Source: Haliclona indistincta
Taxonomy: Eukaryota > Porifera > Demospongiae > Haplosclerida > Chalinidae
DNA: 64,000 bases
Assembly (NCBI GenBank): GCA_964017065.1
Contig: OZ024783.1
Location: forward strand, 5,339,399-5,403,398
Direction: 5' to 3'
A program made the position numbers and the translations under genes. Below the pieces are notes generated by a model, which had not been told where the DNA came from, did not search any database, and saw only the letters and a program-made list of their open reading frames with translations. Shown one piece after another: positions 51,160-63,977 of this stretch; within the stretch, counting starts at the first letter, position 1, and each line of letters opens with the position of its first letter.

Positions 51160-53262
51160 GCACCAAAGGTGCAGATGCCTCGGTGGACTGCAACCATTTC
51201 ACATACACAGCAACAAACTGCAGCTGTTGTACCTTTCTGTACAGCAATCACAATGGGTAGGTATAAAACGCGGAACGTGGAATGGAATGGAACGGTGGAA
51301 TGGAATATGGAATGCAACGCCAAACGGTAAAAAAAACCTGAAGGACACTTGATTTGACTTGTTCAACTTGAATCATAGCCTAGAGCTCACTTCTATATCT
51401 ATAGGTAGAATTTCCCAACGTAGTCTGATCTGTGTTATGCACTATGCAGTGTAGCCCTCAAAGACTACATGTAGCTGTAGGTCACGTGCCACTCGCTCAG
51501 GCTCATCGTGTGCATACTACTGAATCAAGTTCATAGGAATCACTAGCTCTCTTTGTGACGGAGAGAAACTCTATCCTTAGCTTAGATCACCATAACATGA
51601 CTTATAACCGTTGTTTGCATCCAGGCAGCATGTACGCCGGTGCAACAAAGGGGTGTGGCTGTGGGTGTGCAGTATGCTTACAGCATGCAAGGCTGTTGTT
51701 AGAACTTCAACTTAGTTCCAGAGTAAAGATCAGTGTGCGTGCGCTGTTAGACTAAACTCTGCCTGTAGAGTTAGTGAGTTTAATCTCTGATTCATTTCTT
51801 ACGAGTTACGCTCAAGCAGAAATCTCAGGCTGGGCTGCTTGCACTAGTCTGACACCAGCTATCAACTCGTCTCACACTCAACTACCGCTCTCCACTCTTT
51901 GCGTGCAGCAGCACGCAAGCTTAACAAGTCAAAGCAAGTGTCCTTTTTCTTTTCAAGTCGAAATTTGGTTGTTTTCTTTACTGTTTGACGTTCCATTCCA
52001 TATTCCATTCCGCGTTCCATTCCATTCCACGTTCCGCGCTTTATACCTACCCAATCATAATGCAGTATAATAGTTGTGCAATCAGAAGCCAATCAGTGCT
52101 GACCACTAATTCAACTGGGCGTGTCTATATTGTTCAGGGCACAGCACGTACAACGAGCGAGATAGCGTCCATAGCTTGCTTACACAATTTCTTTAGACAT
52201 ATACGATGTAATCTTCTAGGCAGTCAACTGTGCCTAGTTTTGTCTACGGAGAACTCTAGATCGCCAGCAACGGCCATCGAAAACGATTCCAGACGAAAAT
52301 TTAAAAACCAGATGTAAGCTTTTTCCAGATCTCCTTTAAACGGCCCTGTCTTCTGCGATCAGAATGGTGCTTGAATTGCAGGAATTGGCCAAGGGAGAGC
52401 AAAGTTACAACCTTGCAACTAAGTTGAATTGGTTAAAAAATTTTCCGACTCGTTTTAATAAAAAAAAACGGTATCAGTATGCTTTTCTATTAGCCATTAT
52501 CATTGGAACTACTGCAAGGATTTAAAACTTTTTCGCCTTTTGTCGATTTTCTGAATAGTGAAAATTATACACTGACCTCTGAGACCATGATAGAGACTAG
52601 TTTACTTGACAAACGGCCTTCGTTGAACCGGGTTGACGCGGGAAAAAGTATTTTTTATGCAAAGTTGAATCTTTTCACTAATTTGCGAAGTTACAACACA
52701 TCTTATTGACGCGAAAGTCCCTCCCTAAGAAAGAGGAGTAAAATAGCTATCGAACGATGTATACCAAGCTGGGGAGCGTTCCTTTTTGCGGCAGCGAAAG
52801 CGAAGTACCATCTCACTAAGTTAGATTTGCCGGAAATTTTTTTAATAACTGAACTTAATAATTGGAATCGTTACCATCGATCACGAGGTAAGCAAAGCTG
52901 ACATGTACGCCATAACTCTAGAACGCAGCTTCATATGCAAGTTTGCCTGCTGTTCTGAAGTAAAGGCGAACTCACTAGCTGTAAGGCAGCCAGCAGTAGA
53001 CAATTTTGTCTTTACATCAGCAACTAGCTAGATCGCCAGACGGCGATCGCGAGGTAAGCAATCACGCTATAACTCACGAACAGAGCCTTATCAAAATCCT
53101 TACAATTCATTTTCAAGCAAATATCGACTTTAGCTTGTGTTGCACGTTTCAGCGCTTAGTTTTCAGCGAGCGACGAGAAATCCTGCCGACAGACAGACAG
53201 ATACATACACAGATACACAAACCGACTACCGTATGCCCCGTGGCCCCGCCCACCGAGGCATA
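51160..53262 (+). mobile_element. R2 element nested in R1
   Basis: Left end GCACCAAAGGTGCAGATGCC, right end CCCGCCCACCGAGGCATAA, the two R2 termini. It is longer than other copies because of a hAT-like insertion at 51255-52052. Confidence 0.75.
51255..52052. mobile_element. hAT-like MITE nested in R2
   Basis: Terminal inverted repeats of about 36 bp beginning GGGTAGGTATAAAACGCGGA. A 9-bp flank duplication AATCACAAT / AATCATAAT differs at one base. The R2 copy near 56048-56060 has the uninterrupted site (ATCACAATGCGGTATAATAG). No transposase. Confidence 0.8.
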
Positions 53263-53390
53263 AAAATAATATCAGTGTGTGAACGCTAATACATTGTATT
53301 GTAGCCGGCATCTTGTTTTCTGTTCATCCCTCATAGGGAAGCACCACCATGCGTCCCTAATGATATTCTAGTAAATCGCGGCGTAAAACA

Positions 53391-54030
53391 TTTAGCCTGC
53401 GCTTGGTCTCAGCAACGTTGTATAGGCATGCAACGTATGCAAACATCGAAATCTTTATTGTTTACTAACATTAGGCTTTACACCCACGCGGATGTGACAT
53501 TACGCAAGGTTCATTAAGCGTACTTGACTAGAGGTGTCGAGGCGTGCTCCATGGAAAACCAGCTAACAAATCTACAATCGACATGAAGCTGTGGATACTG
53601 GTGGTTGCCAACCATGTCGCGTATCACTGATGGCATTGGCTGAGACGCAGGTAAAACGAAACTGCTGTCTATCGTTGGCGCTGTCGCTTTCTCATGCTTC
53701 CTGTTGATCGGCTGTACAGTATTTTACCAGCAACAGGCGACGAGCAGTATCGGACTGAGGCGAAGTCACGGTCTTTCTCCGCTTTGACTGGCGTGGCTGT
53801 GATCAGCGCGCGCAGCATGGTGTTGTGCAGTGTTCTTCAGCTTGTTCTGTGTGTAGTGACGTCAGTTTCCGTTACCCTTCCGTATACCATAACAATCATT
53901 GATAACGGAAAATGCTATTCTTAGTAGGGTGTCTCTAAATTCACAACAGTTGAAGTACGGAAGTCACGTGCAATTAGCTTTTTAACTGCGCGTTCAGAAT
54001 TACTTGTTTGTAGTCAGCCTGGTTACTAAA
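53391..54030. other. No gene accepted; repeat of the 50826-50940 flank
   Basis: The sequence around AACATCGAAATCTTTATTGT and GGGTGTCTCTAAATTCACAA occurs both here and at 50866-50910, split here by about 460 bp. A plus-strand frame near 53818-53924 begins with a signal-peptide-like run (MVLCSVLQLVLCVVTSVSV), but nothing supports a gene. Confidence 0.4.
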
Positions 54031-55036
54031 CCTATACCCTAAACCCTAAAAGAACCTTTTCATAACTGTGCAAAGTCGGGAGGGGAGTCCTAACCCGGGT
54101 CTTCGGCCCTTGGTAAGCCTAGGCTAAGGCTGCGTTTACACGGTGACGCTTTCAGCTGAAAACGCGCAAAAACGCAAACTTTTCTTTGCGGATGCGCCTT
54201 TTGTTTACACGACAACGACGAAAACGAGTGGCGTTTTCAAGGGAAGCATTATCAAAACGAAGACGGTTCTCAAAGTGGAAACTTTCAAAAACGATAAAAC
54301 AGAAACGACAATTTTCATCGTGTAAACAGCAAAAACGGGAAGCGCACGCGTTATCGAAAAGAATTTCAACTTGAGATGGCGGAAACAGAGCTTCTTTTAC
54401 TCGTGCTGCTGCTAAGCTGCTTATTGGTTTTGCAGCAAGCGACAATGATCGAATACGGACGTCTCCATGCCCATAGAGCGAGGAATAGAACCATGATAGA
54501 ACTACCGGGATGATTTTCGTTGAAAAAAGTGGCAGTCTTCTTCGCAGGAGGCTTGGGCACTTGGAAGCAGCCTCTTTCGAGTTGTTTTGGGGTGGCATCG
54601 TCGATCATGCACGCACATCGCCTAGCTGTAAGTTGTCTGTTCACATCACGCCTATAATGGGTGTGGTTAATAAGATGAGAACGCATGCGTTTTCAGTCTC
54701 GTTTTTAAAACTGTTTACACGACGACGCGTGTTGTGACGGTCGAGACCCAGTGTGTTTTCATTGCTATCGTCACCGTGTAAACGCAGCCTAAGGATCGTC
54801 GAGAGGGGTTTCCTAACCCGGGCCTTCGGCCCTTGCTAAGCCTAAGGATCGTCGGAGAGTCGTTCTAACCAGGGCATCTGGCTCTCCTAAGGATCGTCGA
54901 GAGTGTCAAAACTTGCAAAGCAAAAAAACTTAATTTCTCTATTTAAAAAATTAAAAAAACATGGATGCAGTGGGAATCGAAGCCTGAACGTCTGCATTAC
55001 AAGCAACCGCACCAAACCGCTGAGCCACCAGGAACT
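54031..55036 (-). mobile_element. tRNA-derived SINE-like repeat (copy 3), split by a MITE
   Basis: The minus-strand head (55036 to about 54965) has TGGCTCAGCGG and CTTCGATTCCC boxes and a loop TTGTAAT that could present a GTA anticodon. The body carries CGACGATCCTTAGGCTTAGC units and ends near a CCCTAAACCCTAAA motif (54042). The MITE at 54128-54789 interrupts it. Confidence 0.7.
54128..54789. mobile_element. Harbinger-like MITE with TAA target duplication
   Basis: Ends GGCTGCGTTTACACGGTGAC and the exact inverse, flanked by TAA on both sides (54125-54127 and 54790-54792). A 3-bp TWA duplication is typical of PIF/Harbinger. The uninterrupted host unit (GGTAAGCCTAAGGATCGTC) is visible at 37808. 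The long open frames inside run in both directions and encode no family that I know. Confidence 0.8.
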
Positions 55037-55800
55037 GCTGACCTAACTTAGTTTTTAGCGACATGACCGGCAATATAAATTCGACGAATTCACGATAACG
55101 ACTCAGTTGTGTCAGCCGCTGCCTGTGAGAAGCGCATTTGTTCACCGTTCTGAAATCACTTTTCACCGCACCCATGATGCCATAGTTTTGGCTCAGACCC
55201 TAGCCAGGACTCGATTAATGGTGATCGCTCGCGCGCTGTACGACTTTAGGTTTCAAACAAGCGTGGAGTCCCGGCGCCCAAACCAGGCTCGGGAATTTGT
55301 GGAAACCTTGTATTGCCCAGCGCAAACCCAAGGGAATCAGTGTTCTAAATGAGATCATCGATCGTGTTTAGGCTCAGGCTAGAGTCGCGTGACCAGGCCT
55401 CCTTCTCAGCTGAAGGTTTGCGAGGGGCAATCCTAGCTAAGTTGCACGGAAGCCTAGTCGCTGCGCGGCGAGTACAAAATAATGAAGGACGCATGACTGT
55501 GAACATGCAGCTAGTGCTCACGAGTGCTGGATTGGGCTGTAGTAGAGCCTACGACCACTGCAAGTAGCACATATAGTAGCTGCATTGTAGCGAAACTCCC
55601 CATTGTAGTTTAGCCCGGACGCCAGGCGGCTGCAGTGCTGTGCAGTTCAACTCGCAACATGAGTCTTTTATAGCGTCTTCGATGCCTGATTTCTGATCTT
55701 AACCCTTAAGAACTGCAATAATTATGATGTCATTAAATCTATTTTTGGTCTTGTTTACAGTTCTTCCAGTTCTGAGTCATTATTATCCACTTACTAAATA
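55037..55800. other. No gene recognised; repeat DNA
   Basis: Part (55457-55760) is shared with 40343-40640. Nothing else identified. Confidence 0.45.
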
Positions 55801-57080
55801 AAAAGCACCAAAGTGGTGCTAATGCCATGGTGGATGTTAAAATTTGAGCATGTACAGCAAGTCATAATAAAAACTACGTATAATTTATATTGCCATAGTG
55901 AGTGCGTGCTACAGCTTGTACTGTATCATTCACATATGTGACATGCTTAATGCGTAATCTTATTAACAGTACTGTTAAAGAAGAACCAAAGGTGCAATGC
56001 CACCATGAAATGCCACCATTTGCAGTTATTATACCTTTCTGTACAGCTATCACAATGCGGTATAATAGTTATGCAATGAGAAGCCAAACAGTGCTCACCA
56101 CTAAATCAACTGGGCGTATCTATAATGTTCAGTTCAAGCGAGTTCGAGTGCAGGGCACAGCTGCACGGAGAACTCTAGATCGCTATGTAAGAAAATTACG
56201 CCATAACTCAAGAACGAAGCTTCATATACAAGTCTGCCACGCTGTTCACAAACTCACTGGCTGCAAGGCAGCCAGCTGTAGACAACTTTGTCTCCAGAGA
56301 AGTGTACATCACCATTATTTTATAACAGCAATTCAGGTGTGCAATTCACGCGGTAACTTACGCACTAAGCTTTAAAATCAAAATTCTTAAAATTCAAATC
56401 CGAGCAGTTATCGATGTCTACCCGTGTTGCTTGTTTCAGCGATTAGTTTTCAGCGAGCGACGAGAAATCGTTGCGACAGACTGACAGACAGAAAAATGCA
56501 CCATTGGTGCGGGTTATGCCTCGGTGGATGTTAAACTTAATTTGAGCATGTAATGCTATAACAGAGTAGGATTCATATTCAGCTGCCAACATTCGAATAG
56601 CACAAGCAGAAGCAACACAGCAAACTTATAATTATGCAATCAGAAGCCAAACAGTGCTGAGTAATTACTATAATATTTTAATTAACTGGGCGTGCCTATG
56701 CATTGAATGGCAGTAGCCTGCCGGGTTCTGGTTACAAGTAGCTTCCTCGCGCAGTTTCTACGGACCTGTGCTGCCATCATGTAGTATAAAATTAACCTAC
56801 AAGCTACTAGGCAGTCTGCTGTGAGTAGTTTTGTTTTCTGAGAAGTCCTGATCGCCAGCAAAAGCCATCTAGGTGAGCAAACCACGCCGTAACTCTAGAA
56901 CAAAGCTTTGCATCGAACTTTCGCTAATACACAACCGAGATAATGTCGAGTTATACCTGTATTGCAAGTTTCAGAGCTCACCGTTCAGCGTGCGCCGCAA
57001 AAATAGTGTAACAGACAGACAGAATGAATGACAGACAACGCGATTACAGTATGCCTCGTGGCTCCGCCCACCGAGGCATA
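55801..57080. mobile_element. Cluster of R2 elements
   Basis: R2-type ends occur at about 55805 (GCACCAAAGTGGTGC), 55985 (ACCAAAGGTGCAATGCC), 56505-56530 (GCACCATTGGTGC..ATGCCTCGGTGG) and 57050-57080 (ATGCCTCGTGGCTCCGCCCA). At least two copies therefore lie side by side or nested. The body shares ACAGCTATCACAATGC with the R2 at 51160. Confidence 0.65.
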
Positions 57081-57159
57081 ATTAGTCTTGAGTAACCTTT
57101 TTTTGCAGATACAATACTTGGTCTTGTGTAATATGCCAAGAAAGGGCGTGCACGCGTCT

Positions 57160-57600
57160 CTCTGTGCCTCGGTGGGCGGAGCCACGAGGCATACAGTAAT
57201 CATAGACTTTAGAGTCTATGCAGTAATCGTGCGTGTGTGTCTGCTGTGTGTCTGTCCGCTCTAGTTCTGAAAGACGGCGAAGAATCAGCTGGTGGTAAGT
57301 GCAATATCGACATAACACGTTAATAGCTCGAACTTGATAATCTTAGATTTTTGAATTAAAGCATTGTTCGTGAGTTACGTATGGCGTGATTTGCTTACTT
57401 TGTTTGCCGTTGCTGGTGATCTGGACTTCTCCTAAGTCGAATGTGTCCATGTTTAACTCGCTAGTGTATTGATAGGTTTGATCTGGACTACAGGATAGCG
57501 TTGCGGGTCCGGATAAAATTCAGCAAGAACCAAACAAAACTGCTACAAGCATGGCTTGTGCACGCCCAACTAATTAGTAGCATGAAGTTGTCCTTCATTA
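57160..57600 (-). mobile_element. R2 element, one end only
   Basis: Starts GTGCCTCGGTGGGCGGAGCC. The other terminus is not clear, so it is probably truncated near 57600. Confidence 0.55.
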
Positions 57601-59362
57601 CCAACAATGGGGGTAGTCATAGTTATGGTGATGCCAATTATAGTCCTCTGATCTGAACATGTGCCTAGTGTAGTCCTGTGCATGTAACAGCATGATATCA
57701 CCTTTCAAATTAGTCATTAATAGTAATAATACATGCAGCCAAGGCAATGTGTTTTTATACAACAATAGTCATTATTGGAGTGCTGCCACTTCTCGACAAT
57801 CGCTTGCACGCATGCTTTGAGCTACACTGACAATTCCAACGCCAGTGAAAAATTCAGCCATCTGACTATCTATTGCACAAGTCTGCGTTCTTAACTCTCA
57901 AAAATGTGCAAATGCCAGCCTTCATAACACATTTTGGACCATTAAAACACCAGTTTTGGTAGCATTCCTGGCTTGCAAAATGTTATGCAAGGGAGTTAAG
58001 CTTAGCGGTGAAAGTTTCCCTACTGGGCAAATTTACCACCTGTCACTTGATCCTTTCTAACTTTCGAAGCATCCCATGGAATATCTTCAGAGCTTGCACA
58101 CACACTGTAGAATGATATGTGAAAGCTATGAGCAAGTTTTAGTGTTATAGAAGCTACAGTTACATTGTGATGAAATGAATTATTGTTAACAAAACAACAA
58201 AAATTGGCTCCTCAGCATTAAAAGCACTGTATTCACATCATGATTAAATGAATCTAGCTTGAATATTATGTAGTTTATCTGAGCACTGAACAAGCAATAC
58301 TGTTGTCGAAAAAGGATGTAAAATATGTTACATGCACAAGACTATGCACTAGAGAACTATATGGAATTGACAGCACTAGCTACATTGTTGGAAATGTATG
58401 TGCCACCATGAGTTTATACAGTAGCTAGCCTGACACAGTAGCTAGCCAGTACTGTTTTTACATTATTCTTTACATGATCATCACAATTTGCCCAGCAATG
58501 AAATGCTTCATTTAACTCGTTTTCTACATGTAATTGGACTATACTATAATTATTTACAACTGGCGCCATGTAGTCATTCAATATAATTAGCCAGTAATGA
58601 TAATTTTATATAGTAGCTAGCCAGTACAGTAGTTAGTGAGACAATACTCAAGCATGCATGTACATACGTGCACAGACTGATATGGTTATCAGTGGCATAT
58701 CCAGGATTTGAATAAGGAGGGTGCTCACACTCCCTAATTGTTAGTTATACATAAAGTAGCATTGTGTATATTCAAGATAAAGAGCACTTAGCCTACTCTG
58801 ACAAGAGATTACATGTGGTTTTTTAACAGCACTGATGAGTCTAGCCCAGACTTGAGAATGTTTTTAGTGACATAGTAGCTGTTTTCATAGCAAATAGATT
58901 AGATTGCTAAGGAGGGTGCTTGAGCACTGAAAGCACCCTTGTAGATACGCCCCTGGTTATGTATTTATGTTGCACCTGTGCAAACAATAAAATGACTGAA
59001 ACCGCATATAGTGCACGTGAATACCCAATAGCCATAACTATCTGCAACTTTAAATGAATAAAATGAGTAGTCTTTGTTTTTCCATAATCTTTACATGATC
59101 ATCATAATTTGCCCAGCAATGAAATGCTTCATTAACTCGTTTTCTACATGTACATGTAATTGGACTATACTATAATTATTTACAACTGGCGCCATGAAGT
59201 CATTCAATATAATTAGATGATTTTTTGGTTAAGCATTAATTGTATTTCATCACTTAGTGAAGGATTACATTTTAACCCTTGATACACCACATGCATTGTC
59301 AATAGCTTGAATGTATAAATGCATTACACAATGTATTATGTATTGTATGGGGGTTTTGTACT
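57601..59362. other. No gene recognised; one 130-bp direct repeat
   Basis: The segment 58465-58592 (CATGATCATCACAATTTGCC to CATTCAATATAATTAG) recurs at 59092-59217 with few changes. No coding frame supported. Confidence 0.5.
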
Positions 59363-60595
59363 ATTATTAGGGAGTCACGGTAGTAACTCCCTATGTAGGG
59401 ATGAACGAGAAAACAAGATGGCGGCTACATACATTGTATTAGCGTTCAAACGCTGATATTTCGCCTGGTGTTGAATTTTATACGTCAAAAGACACTTAGA
59501 TCTGCTCTCTGGCGTTGCCCCATCTTACAGTAGCAAGGAGATTGCTCGAAATTGTTACTAAAGTGACGAACCTGGAAACGGTGAAAATCGAGTTTCGTCA
59601 TCTTCGTTTTCTTCTTTCTTCTTCTTTCTTTCTTCCACTCGCCTAGCGCCTTTACGCGAGCAGTGCCGAGACCAAAACATCCACGAACAGTCGTGAAATT
59701 CTCCTGGCATGTGCCTTTTGAGCTTTGTTTTTAGCGTAACGGCGATCTAAGTTCCGCGATTTCTCGATCGTGATCAATTGTCAGCTTAGTGTTAGACGCC
59801 ATTATTGTGATTGCGCATTACGCACGTGACCAAGCAATGGGTAGCGCACGTGACCAAGCAGCTAAAGTATCACTGCGCCGTGTGGATCACTATCACGGAG
59901 AACACACACCCGGCGTTTGTTTGGAGTCTTCGAAGAACGGTAAGCTCGTGTAGGATCGCCATTCTGCACTTGCCAGATAATTATAACCGCCGTGTAGGTC
60001 TACAAACAAGTGTGATGGGCTGGGCTCGTATGCACTGCATGCAGACCTGATACGTACAGCTTAACAATTTTAGCTACAAGTTTAAGAAAAGCCATCAACA
60101 ACAGGAATACTAAACTAATGGTGGAAACAAAGACTTCTCCGTACATGCATGATATTGAACTGCACTTCACTAAAAAGAAAAAAGGACACAAACAAGAAAT
60201 TAAAAAGATTTCTATCGAAATCAAAAGGATGTAGTGATGAAGAAATCTACCACTGGTTCACAATGTAAACCAACAAGGAACAAGCATAGAATGGTAACAC
60301 GATTGACTTGCTAACAGACCATAGATCCCTACATCAGTGGCTGTACATAAGATCAATATTTTGTCACAAGCTGAATTCTATTCAAAGTGTCAGTCAACAG
60401 TAAATAGCTTAACTAGCTATAGTCTGGCCACAGCAGCCACTGATGTAGGGATCTATGGTCTGTTAGCAAGTCAATCGTGTTACCATTCTATGCTTGTTCC
60501 TTGTTGGTTTACATTGTGAACCAGTGGTAGATTTCTTCATCACTACATCCTTTTGATTTCGACAGAAATCTTTTTAATTTCTTGTGTATTATGTG
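59363..60595 (+). mobile_element. R1 element copy D
   Basis: Starts ATTAGGGAGTCACGGTAGTA. The small frame (60118 onward, MVETKTSPYMHDIELHFT) is frameshifted after about 20 codons. It ends in a hairpin with arms at about 60233-60345 and 60430-60560. The paralogous site at about 40810-40830 is empty. Confidence 0.75.
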
Positions 60596-62562
60596 TTCGA
60601 GGTACATGTAGGTACATCACGTTTTCACTGGACAAACAAGTGGATTTGTACACACTTGGCTAGTTGGTCACTCCGTCCCTTTGTGTGTTCCTGATAATAG
60701 AGCAACTGCACTGACTCACAGATTACACAGTTGAACAAGGTGATATTGTAATGAAGATAGTTGTAATTGTTATACCTATAGGGTTTCATTTTACTTACTT
60801 TTATGCTGTGTGAAAGCCGATTGATTGAATATTCTTCTACATTGAAAATTGGGAGTACCTGTACTGGTATTTTACACACATATCATGTATAGGCAATACA
60901 CACTAAGAGTCAAACGCTAGACTGCTGACACATTTTTTGAAGCAATAAAGTGGAAAATTCAATAATAAGCCTACGTAGTACATGTAGCTATTATAATTAT
61001 ACTCAATTATCCTATATAGTACTACTACAATAACAGTGTTAAGTATATGGCTGCAATTTGCAGTAAACATCAGTTCAGTACTGGGCAGTAAACATGCAGG
61101 CATTCGAAGAAAAGGGTTACTACCCACCTTACTCTTTCGTCATTGATATATCATCATAATCAGCCTTTAATTTCAAGGCCGATTTTAGCGGTTTGAAATG
61201 TTCTACTTAGTGGTAACTATAATATTCCATCTACATTGTACTCATGTAAATGAACAAAAGTATTAAAAATGCGGTATAAATGTTTAACTCATTTAACACA
61301 TGAATAGCTGCTCATCTTAAATCACGATCATCTCCTCATTGCCGAATGGCAATGATAATTTTTCTCATGAAGCTTTATCATTGCAGCTATTGTAACAGTA
61401 AAAATGGCTATTATTATCCCTGAATTGAATGGATTTATTAACACAATACCTCGTTATGGTAACACCTGGTAGGCATGGAATAACTACTACATGTATTGTG
61501 AGAGGCAGGTGATAGAAAACGTAATTTTTTATCCAGGTGTCAATCACACATTATATGAAACCCAGTTTTGTTGATTTTGTGCAAGATAAACATTACTACA
61601 ACTAGCTTCTTTGATTAGTAAAGCTTCGAACACATGCAGAGTGAGTGATTATGAGACCTTTATAAACTTATGGCGGAAGCCAGAGAATGCTCAAGGCCTC
61701 CTATAGCTAATCACTCACTTTGCATAAAAATACATTTTGGCAATGTGTTAGAAGCCTTACTAATCAAAGAAAGTTGTTGTACTTAAATCTAATTTAGCAT
61801 AGAGTAGAAGTGGGTTTCATAGTGTGTGACTGGCGCCTTCGTACAAACTATATTTTTCATGCACACAGTATCTGGTAATACATGTAAAAGTAACTATTAA
61901 TTAGGGCTACAGCTTCATAAAAATAAATTTAATAATGATGTGGTGTGTCTTACAGTTTAAGACACTCTCTAATAGGTTAAAATGGTTACGAAGTGACCCA
62001 ACAATAACACAAAACACATGTAGATGATGATAAAATTATAACTATGCAGTGTACGGGGTCTGAGGCATTACTCTCAAAAACTTGATATATATCTCCAGCC
62101 AGAGAACAAATGTCTCTGCAACCAGAGCACATAAAGTACTGAGTTAAATTCTTTAGTAAAAAGTATCCGTGGCAAGTCTCACGCATTTGCCACTCATCTC
62201 ACGGCCGTCAAATTAATGCTCTACACTGATTCTCACGAGCCTGTTAGTGTGTGCATGCATACTTGTATGTTAGTACTGTTGAGTTGCATGCACAATTCAG
62301 AATACTGATCATGAGCTAGATAGAGAAGTTGTCAAAACACTGATCACATGTGGTGATTCGAAATAGCGATTGCTGTTGAATCATTATTATTTTAAAAATA
62401 ATTATTTTTAGAAACAACAATCATCTACTGCAGCATTACTAATAGCTTTGGTAAGCAAACCATCACACAATATTGAGCTACATACAATAGACACTAGGTA
62501 CACAATTCAGCAATAACTAAGGGCTATAATGTTTTTACTGATGGTAGCAGTTCAGACTCAAA
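60596..62562. other. Segmental duplication block downstream of NIDO-3
   Basis: Pairs with 40830-42707. No intact gene. Confidence 0.5.
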
Positions 62563-63520
62563 CTAGTAGACCACATCAAAACCTCTTGTACTAAACAAGG
62601 ACCTTTGATCCTAAAGTTATGAATAATATTATACGTAATACTGTAACACTAGCGTACAAATTAGCTTACCTCCATAAGTACGGGCAAAACATTTCCAGGT
62701 ATTACTCCATTGCCAAAATAAGTATAAAATAGAAATGTCACTTGACCCTGACTGTTGTCTTCAATGGTAGACTCGATAATAATTCCTTCCATAATTTCAA
62801 AATGACTGTAAAAATTTACATGAATGAAACAATCAATTTTGTCTACTAAGCAAACCGTTCTGGAGGAGCCGGATATGGTATAGGACTAATAAGTTGAATC
62901 CATTAATCCATATTCCAATAAAGATGATTTGTGTTGCACTAATCTCAAAATCTTTCAATGCTTTGTCGGTGAACTGTGTAATAAAAATTGCTAATTCAAA
63001 ATGAATTCCGCATTGATTATAACTTACGTTTTTTGCATTATAATTTTTCACAGTGAATCTGATATTATTTTCAGCTATCACAGTTGGCAGTGACACAACA
63101 GGAGGTGGTGGTGGTAGTTCAACTCCTACGCACATACATGACAGTAATTGTGCATCATGTGCATGGAAGCATTGACAGTTTCATTACTTACGTTGACATG
63201 AGCCATTCACTAGTTTGTAACCTTCAAAACAGACACAGCTAAAAGATCCCGGTGAGTTTTTGCAGTTGCTGTTTTCAACACAAATATTCGAATCATTACG
63301 TGCAGCCTCTACACATTCATCGATGTCTGTGCAGAGAACATAAGGCATTAAAATAATACCACATAGTCTGTCCAAGTATAAGCACGTCATTATTGTATAC
63401 CTTCACAAATTTGTTGTTCTTCAAGATATCTGTATCCAGCTCTACAGCTGCATGTGAAAGATCCCACAGTGTTGGTGCAAATTTGATCACAAGGTTGAAA
63501 CAGTGTGCATTCGTCTTGGT
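62563..63520 (-). pseudogene. NIDO-3: last six exons of a NIDO-family copy, frameshifted
   Basis: Exons: 63401-63520 ([18 protein letters not shown]), 63192-63326 ([17 protein letters not shown]), 63028-63125, 62856-62973, 62670-62805, 62563-62610. Lengths and phases equal NIDO-1 except 62856-62973, which is 118 rather than 116 bases. It has lost one T after the GFNL codons and gained CGG in the proline run, so the frame no longer joins the next exon. Homology to the EGF exons further upstream stops near 63577, where foreign DNA begins. It is a truncated, broken copy that duplicates the NIDO-2 3' half (42.7-44.3 kb) with its downstream block. Confidence 0.8.
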
Positions 63521-63769
63521 CTGAAAAACAATAGTAAAGCCATTATGACACATGACACTATATTGTGTTTGCCAACACGGGGGTCCCAGTGGCTAAAATT
63601 TGTGACACTAGGCCGGTTTTTTACATTGCCTCTCTACCCACCCACCCATACGTCATAATACGTCATTATAATGATATTCATGTTACGCGGTTCATTAATA
63701 TTCATTATAATTGCCGATACACACCCTTCACTGATTGCTCACGCACGACGGTCAGTCAGTATACAGACG

Positions 63770-63977
63770 ATGAGCGCTGACAGTAGATCCAGGAGGCGGA
63801 AGCACTGCGAGTGTGGGTTCGAGCTCACCGGACTCAGCACCTACCACCAAGCTGAGCACAAGCGCAGTAAGCGCCACCGACGTTTCGAGGATTCCGCATC
63901 TTGTTCGCGCATGGAGAATTTCTTCACCAAGAGTGCAGCTCCTCGCAGTATGCAATCTCAGTCGGCAGAAGAACTTG
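63770..63977 (+). CDS. Probable first exon of a hAT-like/ZMYM-type transposase gene
   Basis: The ATG at 63770 opens a 70-residue basic N-terminus: RRRKHCECGFEL, YHQAEHKRSKRHRR and RMENFFTKSA. The C-x-C and H-x-H spacing suggests a small zinc finger, and xxFFTKS-type segments are, from memory, common near the N-terminus of hAT/ZMYM1-like transposases. The frame hits TAG at 63982, but CTTG/GTTAGT at 63977 is a plausible splice donor, so the gene probably continues beyond the window. The foreign DNA begins near 63577, where NIDO-3 homology stops, and could include the element's terminus (CCCAGTGGC at about 63588). The assignment is tentative. Confidence 0.4.

Larger units (their letters stand above)
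50940..53390 (-). mobile_element. R1 element copy C (inverted), split by R2
   Basis: The minus-strand start of R1 is at about 53385 (AGGGACGCATGGTGGTG, then AAGATGCCGGCTACAATAC). R1 sequence resumes left of 51160 (GGCGCTAGGCGCGCTGAAGG). The 5'-most R1 part is separated from the rest by the R2 copy 51160-53262. It lies upstream of NIDO-2 and may have displaced that gene's first exon or promoter. Confidence 0.65.

Noticed and set aside
53694..53924. Small secreted protein (MVLCSVLQLVLCVVTSVSV..)
   Set aside because: A single frame with no homologue in the window, no promoter or splice support, and repeat DNA around it.
54143..54737. Overlapping frames around 54150-54740
   Set aside because: Both strands are open within a MITE; no recognisable domain.
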